In this document: positions 1-10,000 of the stretch, piece after piece | Numbering within the stretch: the first letter of the stretch is position 1 | Layout of the letters: every line of letters begins with the position of its first letter | Assembly (NCBI RefSeq): GCF_000485595.1 | Contig: NW_014577156.1 | Span: 1 to 34,368, forward strand | DNA length: 34,368 nt | Reading direction: 5' to 3' | Source of the DNA: Priapulus caudatus | Lineage: Eukaryota; Priapulida; Priapulimorpha; Priapulimorphida; Priapulidae | Notes under the pieces: generated by a model | Seen by the model: the letters and a program-made list of their open reading frames with translations, nothing else | Told to the model about the DNA's origin: nothing | Databases searched by the model: none | Program-made: the position numbers and the translations under genes

Positions 1-1094
1 CTCGGTCTGTAACGTGACCAAATTTGAACGGCGCCATGACACCCGCGACCGTGCTGCCACCCCGAAAAAGTTGCGTATTTGACAATTTATTTTCGCAGCG
101 TTGATGTGTAATTAATTATAACAATTAAATTAGGTATCGTATCTGGTAACAAACACGTGTGGGTATAGACGATTTGTCATACAGTAAGTACAGTTGTATG
201 CAGTAAAATCCTAGAGGCTACTGTCCCTTTAATTATATATAGTTAACTGTTAAACTACATTGGATAAACCTTGCAGGTTATCATTAGCTAGAGTGAGCTA
301 TTAGGGCCTAATCTAGCTGCTTAACTCTGGGCACCCATGGCGATCGTAAACAAATTAGTGGGACCGTTGGCGAGCGCACAGGGCGAAAAATATTTTTTAG
401 GTATCTAGGTAGATGTATAACAACAACATTAAAATGAATATCATCCTGATATATAACACAATTGTTTCAATATATCCATGGATATGTTTTCTTTTTACCT
501 CAGATAAGTAACAGAATGAACCAGAGCTCTGCTAATTTGGGCGTTTTATGAATTTTGTAATTTTGGCGTTTTGCTAGAGGTCGTAATTTGGGCGCCGGTA
601 TTTGGTATGAAAAACGGCTTGGATTAGGCCCTAGCTGTGGAGCCCAGCGTGTGAAATTAACGGGAGTCCGCAGTCAAATACTCCCAGATTTACTGTCGGA
701 CTCCTCGATTTGACGTATGCAGGAGTCTGTGTGACTCCCTGAAAATTCTGCCATACTACCTAGTTCGTTCCAGAGCACGGCCTCGTGGAAATACCGTATT
801 TTTTCAGCTAATATCCAAAGAAAATTTGACAGACGTGCAACCGCATGATAAGCACATGCGTTATTGTTAATATCTTTAATTTTGAACCTCAGACTGCGGA
901 CTCCCTTATTTTGCTGCGGACTCCCTTTTTTTGAGGGTAGGGAGTCCAGTCCGTTGGACTCCCGTGTTCAAAAGTTAATTTCTAACCCTGGGCGTAGTAG
1001 CCAATACGTACTAGCCTATTGCTTAGTCACCCACGTGCATGGCCGACAGTGTTTACCTCATTACTGTGATCGTATGCTCTTTAATTCATTACAG
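1..1094. other. Intron or upstream sequence of the OTUD7-like gene
   Basis: No coding exon was recognised here. The sequence is AT-rich and ends in the polypyrimidine-poor acceptor TTCATTACAG just before the first visible exon. Because that exon starts inside a conserved OTU domain and needs one base from a preceding exon's codon, this stretch should be intron, with the catalytic-cysteine exon further upstream. A small fold-back element near 658-985 is listed separately. Confidence 0.55.
658..985. repeat. Small fold-back repeat built on the GGGAGTCCG motif
   Basis: The motif GGGAGTCCGCAGTC near 661 reappears inverted as GACTGCGGACTCCC near 892-905, and further GGACTCC/GGAGTCC words follow to about 985. 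The spacing and inverted arrangement suggest a short non-autonomous fold-back (MITE-like) element in the intron. No target duplication was identified, so the outer ends are approximate. Confidence 0.45.
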
Positions 1095-1271
1095 GCGAGG
1101 CCTTTGCTCCCATCAACTTTGGTGGCGTCTATCTTCCCCTTGAGCGGCTGAGCAGTGAGTGCCACAAGTGGCCGCTTGTACTCACCTATGACGCCGCACA
1201 CTTCTCCGCTCTCGTCACCATGGATACGGCAAACCGTGACCCGAAGCTTCCCGTCGTCGTGCCGCTGACAG
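1095..1271 (+). CDS. OTUD7: OTUD7-like exon with the catalytic histidine
   Basis: The acceptor TTACAG ends at 1094 and the donor GTACGG starts at 1272. The first two bases finish a codon, 58 codons follow, and one G is left over. The peptide starts [16 protein letters not shown], the strand that follows the active-site region in Cezanne-type OTU domains, and continues to [12 protein letters not shown], where the histidine at 1199-1201 aligns with the catalytic histidine of the family. The exon ends VVVPLT, and joining its last G to the next exon gives the conserved Asp of PLTD. Confidence 0.92.
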
Positions 1272-4200
1272 GTACGGCATGCTGTGTGTGTGCGTGCGTG
1301 TATACGTGCATGCGTGCGTGCACTTTGACACTTGATTATTTTTTGGCAAAGCTTTGTCCAGTAGGACCAGTACATAATTGACTTGGCTGTGCCCCATACT
1401 TAAGTATGGTGTTCTTTGACTTAGTAGTACTTGCTTAAGATAACGTTTGGTTAACAAGTCGGTCTCTAGTATTCATTGGCAATTTCTCATAATTTCTAGT
1501 CATTTGGCCTATTACTGTTATTATTTCAATTATCTGGTTAAAGTGATTTTGTTAAATAAAATTAAGAAAAAGAAAGAATGTTGGTTAAAAAGTTAAAAAG
1601 TTAAGTTGGTTAAAAGAGTTTTTTTGCAAAATAATGAAAATATACAAAATAATATAACATTTCAATATTTTGGGAATCGAATCGAAGGAATCGAAGGAAT
1701 CGTATTGAGAAGCTAATATTGAGAGGTATGTGTATCGTTACAGCCCTATTATCTAGCTGAGCTTACCCTCGTTATTGCCCGATTGTTTTTATGGGTAGAT
1801 AAGAGCTCAGATCTGCTAACGATGCACTTTGCCGTCGACGTCGGTGCGGAATTCTGCTGGAGCGACCTGCAGACAGAAGGAAAGCTCCCGCGTTCAGACC
1901 TGACGAAGAAGCAGAAGCTGGACCTGGTACATAGGTGAGAACCTCTCTGCTCCAGTTCGGTTTCCTTCTCTTGATCACTTCCATTGTTTCACATCCATGC
2001 TCGTCCTAGTTTGTCTGATTTCAGTTCAATTTAATTCAATCCATGTTAATTCAATTCAATCCCTTTATGTAAACTTTGGGGATTACATTTGAATTACATT
2101 TTGATGGTACTTTATTTGCTAAACAAATGAATTAACAAAGCTTATTAATTTAAAGAAATTAAACTAATTAAATAGAAGTTACGGAGGGCAAAATGACAAT
2201 TCAGAGATTTCTTCCTCGTTCTCAACCGTCTCTATTCTTTCCAAGTCACTCTTGTTAGCACAAGATTTTCCTCGTCCTTGCTTAACCACTCTCAACCTTA
2301 TAAGTCTTCTCTCATCCTTGTTTAACCACCCTCAACCTTGTGAGACTTCTCTCATCCTTGTTTAACCACCCTCAACCTTGTGAGACTTCTCTCATCCTTG
2401 TTTAACCACCCTCAACCTTGTGAGACTTCTCTCATCCTTGCTTAACCACCTTCAACCTTGTGAGACTTCTCTTATCCTTGTTTAACCACCCTCAACCTTG
2501 TGAGACTTCTCTCATCCTTGCTTAACCACCTTCAACCTTGTGAGACTTCTCTTATCCTTGTTTAACCACCCTCAACCTTGCTCGCCCACGTTGCCCAACC
2601 TTCCCACTGCCTGTCAATCGCAGTACCGTCTGAAATGTTCATGACGTCACCTCCGACCGGCGCGTTTCTCGGCGCATCCGCGCGTTTCTCGAGAGATATA
2701 TCTCCTCTATAAATAAAACTTCATGATTCATTCGTCAATAAACGTTTAATCTTTATTAGAGCAATACCCGTGCAAAAGGTGGAGAGTATCCTTAATCTCA
2801 CGGTAGGCGATTCTAAATTTAAACTTTTGATTTTAATGTCTCTGAATAACGCATGCGCAGTGTGTTCATTTTTGACTTTTTCTATGACTCTCGCATGTTG
2901 TCTCAGGGTTCGTAATTAATAACAAATTAATGGTCTCTTGCATTTCTTTGGATGGAGAGCGAACTGAGGTGATTGCTGCAAACTATTTAGGTGAAATTCT
3001 CTATACTAGTGTAGGCTCTGGGGGGGTGTTCGTGTATATGACTCTTTTAGAGCAAAACCTTATATTTTCTCATTCCTTATGGTAAGACTCTCAAAAAAAG
3101 TTTGGGTAACACTTCTGGGTCAAGTACGTTTTTTCTGTACAGCTAATTATGTGATTTTTGGTTAGGCGCCAAAGTTAAAAAATTACAATATTGAAGTTTC
3201 AGAGCATAAATATTTATTAAGCAATCATAAACTTTCAAATTGCACTGAATTACATTGAATGAGTATTACTAATAACTTTCTAGCATGATTTGTTGCCATA
3301 AACTTTGTTCATGGTACGAAATGGCTACATTTTGCTCAATTTTAGCCAAAAAATAGCCAAAATTGCGTTGACTTGAAAGTAGCTCTAAGTATGATTGCTT
3401 CTCACTCACCCAATATTGTAGCTAGAGCTACCAAAATTGGCCAAAAGTTTCCTTATTAAGTGCTCTAAGTGACCCAATGTTCAAAATGATGCTTTCCCGC
3501 TGTATATGATGCACAGGGGGGCTATTGTAACTCAGGGTCAACCCTACCCCCAAATAGCGCCTTTTGCGAATTTCGTCAAATGACGTAAGTAAGTGACATA
3601 GGAAGTTGATTTTGTGGCAACATATAGGTTTTTTGACACCAAGGAATTGATTGACACCATTATTATACATTTTGGAGTTCACCTAATTAAAAGAAGTATA
3701 AGATGTCTGCCAAAAGCGATAATTAAGACATGAATTGTCCCATGAAAGATGATTGAAGGATATACATGCATCATAGAACTGTACAGGTGGACGCTTTAGT
3801 GAAAAATAATGCCTAGGCTAATACTAGTCTAAAATATTCCTTGTTACCATACTCAGTTATAAATATATACAATGTATCTACCCTAACCGAACTTGAGACA
3901 AGAACAACTGAACCGAGCATGCTAGACAACATAGCAGAACCCAACCTAATCCTATCAAACAATTGGGTTTTTACAATCATGTGGTAATGTTTTCCTGCAC
4001 TTACAAAATTTACCACATTTCACCCCAGCCTTTCTACATGGGCAAGTTGACATTGAACACTTAGCACATGAACAGGAGACTGACCAATGAGGCTCGAGGG
4101 TTTTCCACGATGTTGCGGGTACCAGCTGTTCTTGGTCGTTCACATAGCCACAATCCTCTGGCTTCAGTGTCTCAACGTTTTCAGGGTCGAGGTAGCACTC

Positions 4201-7002
4201 CAAGGCATGGTTGATGGTGTAGGCATTGTAGAATGCACGCTTGATATGAGGCAGGAGTCCCTTGACTAGTCGGTGGTAGGCTGTGGAGAGAGCCCTCTTT
4301 GCTGAAGTGGAAAACCTCTGCTCGATATTCAGAAAAACACTTAGCATTGCTACCTCTTTTCAGTACCTTCATTAAATAATGCTCGGCATTGCGGGTCATG
4401 GCCGGAGAGAGGGTTGGTGATTCTCCGAAGTGTTTCAGCAACTTTTCAGGCTCTGCCTTTAGAGCTGTCTTCTTTGTACCAACTTTGCTGGTTATGTCAC
4501 ACCCTGTAAGACTGTGTATAGCCGGCAGTACTGCACAGAGCCGATTACTTAATAAGGAAACTTTTGGCCAATTTTGGTAGCTCTAGCTACAATATTGGGT
4601 GAGTGAGAAGCAATCATACTTAGAGCTACTTTCAAAGTGAATGCGATTTTTGGCTATTTTTTGGCTAAAATTGAGCAAAATATAGCCATTTCGTACTAGG
4701 CAATAAAGTTCATGGCAACAAATCATGCTAGAAAGTTATTAGTAATACTCATTCAATGTAATTCAGTGCAATTTGAAAGTTTATGGTTGCTTAATAAATA
4801 TTTATGCTCTGAAACTTCAATATTGTCATTTTTTAACTTTGGCGCCTAACCGAAAATCGCATAATTAGCTGTACAGAAAAAACGTACTTGACCCAGAAGT
4901 GTTACCCAAACTTTTTTTGACAGTCTTACCATAAGGAATGAGAAAATATAAGGTTTTGCTCTAAAAGAGTCATGTACACGAACACCCCTCCAGAGCCAGG
5001 AGTATACTAGCTGTGAGTTTGTTTGCCGAAAATTTATTAGACACCACAAACAGTTTGTGGCCCCAAAATTTCTTAGCCACCACAAACAGTTTGTGGACCT
5101 GAAAGTTTCTTAGCCACCATAAAAAGTTTGTGGACCCGGAAAATTCTTAGCCACCACAAACAGTTTGTGGACCCGAAACATTCTTAGCCACCACAAACAG
5201 TTTGTGGTCCCAAAAAACTCTTAGCCACCACAAATTCATTAGCCACTGCCGTTGTATGCTACCTATACAGAAATCCAGAGAGACATGATACAAGATTGCG
5301 TGGCACAGCTTTGCTGTTGATCCTGAGCGCTGCGCGCGCGGATGAGACGCGCAGTTCCGCGAGATATGCGCACGCGACCGCGACTGCGGGGATGTTCAAG
5401 TATGAAGCGCTGTCCGCAGTGGAGACGTGCGCCAAATTCGAGGCCCGGCGCACGTCTCCACAGCGGTCAGCAGATGGTCTGTAGTTTTAGAAGATGACAA
5501 TGATTATATGGACGATATTCTAGAAATTTTAGATTATAAAACAGTAAAAAAATCGCTTAGTCATGCTCCAGATTAGCCACAAGTTCCATTCTCGCTTAAC
5601 ACTACATTGGCTACTGTTCCTACGACGTGTAACAGTTGGAGAGTCTGGTCGGTTTAGCCCCAGATTAGCTAAATCAAAAAGATTAGAATTTAATATGAAC
5701 AAAACAAATATAATGGTTATATAAAATGCACAAACAAAGAAAGGATTGAGGGGATTAATAGGCAACCAAGTAATCAAAAATTGCACCAAATATTCATACC
5801 TAGGGGATTTAATTAATGATATAGGAGGTTATAACGCTATGATAAGAGTCTGAACTGAAAAATGTAGGTTAAGGAAAATAATTATTATGGGCAAAAGAGC
5901 AAAATTGTGGAAATCATACTATAGAAGCAAGAGTGAAATTATGCGAATACACAGTTTTACCTTTCTTCCTAAATAACATAAATAACTAAATAACATAATG
6001 GACTAACTTAACTAAGGAAGAAGTAAACATGTTGGAGGATATCCAAAATGATCCAAGAGATGGCGCTGTGGCATGTAAACATTGGCTCCCGAAGCGAGTT
6101 TTTTTACCGAAATGTTTACTGAATGACGCACTCGTTGACCTGCGACAGCGAGTGAAAATGCAGACATTTTTTCTCTTCGATGCAAAATGCATCGGCCGGG
6201 CATTTCATTATTTACGAAAATTCAACGGGCTGGCAGTAGATACAGGAGTCAGCTCACGTCGTTGACGCCCCATTCATGCCCATCAACGAATAAGGCGGGG
6301 CTTATTGTGCTTACAGATATGCGAAAATGCAACAAAAGAACTTAGCACTGTGCGCAAAACACCGTGTTATATTCGTATTTGTGGCAAACTCTATCGTATG
6401 AAATCGTTCTAGCCTAGCAGAATGCCCTAGTTCTTGAGATTGGCGATTCCATGCTCTAATAGTATTGTACCTAAAAGTTAGAAGAGAGAGGCACGGCGTA
6501 GACTGTGATTGGAAGACACAAAGTGTCAATCCTCGGCGAGCCTCGGCATCATGGCCGCATCACGTCTAGCTAGCACTATGCACTATGCTAGCTTGTATGC
6601 TTATAGGTACCTATATATAGCCCTATATCGGCCTATATATCTACTATATATAATAGTAGAAAGAGCTGAAGTGTCGTTTTCCGTATCTCCTCCGAAACCG
6701 TGCCGCGTGTGCACACGCGAATAGAGCTGTGGCCTCTTCTGGGCGGCGAGAATACATTCCGCTACGTTAGAATGCGATTTTCGATCGTAAAGTTACTTTT
6801 GGAGGCAATTTTCTAAAAAGTTATGTGCCCGAAGAAACTTCGGTATTCATAGGAAACCCGCACCAAATTTTGAAGATCGCCAAATCCGCATGCGCAAACA
6901 TGCACACACCAAAGCCATTGCGGCTGCGGTGTATAAACAACCAAGCACTGCCGCGCACAGCTGCTGTGAGGCGAAAATTTACGGAAAAGAGACGGCTGCA
7001 GT

Positions 7003-7075
<73 letters not shown>

Positions 7076-10000
7076 GCGTGTGCGTGTGCGTGTGCGTGTG
7101 CGTGTGCGTGTGCGTGTGCGTGTGTGTGTGCGTGTATGTGTGTGCGCGCTTTTGTGTGCGTAAATGTGGTATGTGTGTGCGTGGGTGCGCGTGTGATTGT
7201 GCGTGCACATGCCCGTATGTGTGTGAATACGGTGTGTGCGTGCGCGCGTGCAAACATTTGAGAACGGGAGGTGTAACCGTGCCCGCGCTTACCCGGCTCC
7301 CAATGCTCTGCCATTTTTAGATGCCGTTTCGATTGTCTAAGCGCACACACACACCACACTATATACCATAACCTTTTGAAATTGTGTTAAACTATTAATG
7401 TGTTTTCTCACGGGTTTTAATAATAATATAGCTATACTAAATGTAGATTAAATGTATAATAATAAGCATTTAATTAGGTGGAGCCTTCACCTAGCATAGC
7501 AAGCCACCCTAAACGCACGCACGAACGCACGCAGGAACGCACGCACGCACGCACACCGGCACGCGCACACCCGCACACACCAAAGACATTGCGGCTGCGG
7601 TGTATAAACAGCCAATCACTGCCGCGCACAGCTGCGAGGCGAAAATTTAAGACAAACCCCAACGAGAGACGGTTGCAGTTGTGTGTATGTGTGTGTATGT
7701 GTATGTGTGTGTGCGTGTGTGCGTGTGTGCGTGTGCGTGTGCGTGTGTGTATGTATGTATGTATGTGTGCGTGTATGTGTGTGCGCGGCCGTGTGTGTAA
7801 ATTGGTATGTGTGTGCGTGGGTGCGCGTGTGATTGTGCGTGCGCATGCTCGTGTGTGTGTGTGAATGCGGTGTGTGCGTGCGTGCGCGCGTGTGTGTGAT
7901 GTGTGTGTGTGTGTGCGCGCGTGTGTGCAAATATTTGACAACGGGAGGTGTAACCCTGCCCGCCGCCGTCCACTGACTTTCAAGAAAATATATCTTCAAA
8001 ACTACTCGATACATTTTGCTTTTTTTTAAGAATTTGTCTTATTAATGATGCTTCTAACCAGAATGATATTTTCAAAAATAATATCTAAATAAGTGAAATT
8101 GTACTATGAAATCACCCCATTTCCCTTTTTTTTTGCAAAAATTGTATGTAATTTTAAGGTAAAATTTCAGATTTTATATATATTTAAATACAATTTTTTT
8201 TAAACAAATATTGATATATGACTCGAATCTAAATATCAGTATTTTTCGTTTACTGTAAATACATCCTCAACTAAAAGTGAGTGATAAATGGTTAAACCGC
8301 CATCCTCAAATCAGACCCCACTCAAACCCGTCTCGAGGACGGGTAATAGCTAGTATATATATAATAGCCAATGCAAGCAGCACAATTAGATTATAGTCTA
8401 CTTTTAACTCATACACGTGTGTCTCCACAGTTTGGTTGTGGTGGCTTAACATTTCGATACGAAATGACTCGGTGCTATATCACTAAGGCCTATGTAAAAT
8501 TCCTCAACTTTGTGTCTAAAATTCCTTAAAATCATTTAATCGACCATGCACTATTGGTTACTATTATTATTTATTGTTGTTTTATAGAATTATGCCTAAT
8601 CTCTAAAATTCCACCTATAAAAAGTGCCATCTACTGCCATTAATTTATGAATTAATGTTGGTAGCAATATGCCAATGTTTCTGTCATTGAAGTGTATTGA
8701 TGCATTACTTGCCCTGGTGTCATTTTTGTGCAGGGCGATTGTCGAAACCACGTTCTAGACTAACTAGTATATTATTACTATGATTTCTGTGCAGTATTTC
8801 AGTGTAAATCTATTGGGCAGCTAGCTTTATAAAATAATGGGTGTATATATCGGTGTATATATCTCTCGTTGATCCGCACCTTTCTCGTCTGACTCGCATC
8901 CGCAGGTACCTGGACGTAGTCAAGCTTCCCGTGCCGGGGTCTGTCGGCGAGCCGCCTCCCCCGTGTGCGTCCAACGGCGTCGTCGACGGCGACGTCATCG
9001 GCGGTGGCGGCAGCGGCGAGCGCAAGTCGAGCCTCGGCTCGCTGGAGTCAGACGAGGCGCGCAGCACCGTGAGCACGGCGTCGAGCGGGTCGGCCGGGGT
9101 CGTCGCCGCGGCGACGGCAGATGGACGGCGGCCGGCGAACGGCTCGGTGGCGCGGCAGTTCAGCACGTTCGGCCGCTCGCTAAGCAAGAAACTCAAGCAC
9201 AACTTTAGCTTCAGCAAGAAGCACAAGCCAGGTGAGTAACAAGAGACCGTGCGCACGGGGTCACTGGGGGCGTGGCGAGACATGGGGGGGGGGGGTAGGC
9301 GACGTGCAGGGTGGGGCTAAATGACGCGGGCGATGCACGGGGTCAGGCTTAGAAGAGGGTGATAGGTGAGGCAGACATGTACAGCGAGCGAGACGACGAT
9401 CGGCATGTTAGACGTCGTCGCTGTGCATTTAGAGGGACAAGCGAAACTTGGGCCGGGTAAATTTAGGGAGACAAGCGAGACTTACCGCAGTTAATATAGT
9501 GCGGAAGTGGAGGGTGGAAGAAGAGACCTTTGAACAAATACTACTTTGTTACATAATACTAGTATCCTTTATATATAGTACAGTACATAAGTAAAGTATA
9601 TAATACTATATGCTTCCTTCACTGAGCCGTACACCCTTTCTGAGCACGCTAACTATGACAGACCTTTGAGCCGACCCAACGAGTAGTCAACGTACGCTCT
9701 TCCGTACCTTCCACGCAACCCCTCGCTTTTCGTCTCGCAGGTCGGATGGCAGACGGTGCGCGAGCGGATGGCCGGGACGACCGCGCTGCCACCGCCACGC
9801 GGACAAAGAAGGCAACCGCAGCGGCGTGCGCGGGGCTGGCCCCCCCGGCGATAACGGTGGTGCAGCGGGAGGACCGCAGCGGGCAGCCGACGCAATACAT
9901 GCTGTCGGCGCGCATCTGTACTGACCGACGATTCGAGTACCAAGAGGAGATGCTGCGCAACTACCTGAACTCGGCGCGGCGGCGATACGAGGACGAGCGC

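Larger units (their letters stand above)
3005..5012. mobile_element. Fold-back DNA transposon with ~460-bp inverted arms
   Basis: The left arm (about 3005-3460) and right arm (about 4548-5012) are near-perfect reverse complements, from CTCTGG...GTGTTCGTGTA at the outer ends to TTTCCTTATTAAG at the inner ends, with a few mismatches and small indels. They enclose a 1.1-kb core holding a broken minus-strand ORF whose upstream end runs right up to the right arm. This fits a deletion derivative of a larger cut-and-paste transposon. No target-site duplication could be fixed, and the superfamily is not assigned. Confidence 0.8.
1935..8905 (+). other. Repeat-rich 7-kb intron of the OTUD7-like gene
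   Basis: The donor GTGAGA is at 1935 and the acceptor TCCGCAG ends at 8905. Mobile-element remnants and satellites inside it are listed separately. No further OTUD7 exon is needed, because the exons on both sides join in frame and the peptide aligns continuously with the family across the junction (LVH-R-YLDV). Confidence 0.8.

Noticed and set aside
5037-5250. CRISPR-like array
   Set aside because: The organism is eukaryotic, units are contiguous without variable spacers, and there are no cas genes.
6813-7359. Long open frames rich in His/Thr or Cys/Val over the GT tracts (also 7474-8014)
   Set aside because: Every frame stays open because GT/CA repeats contain no stops. The same happens on both strands, with no homology or codon structure.
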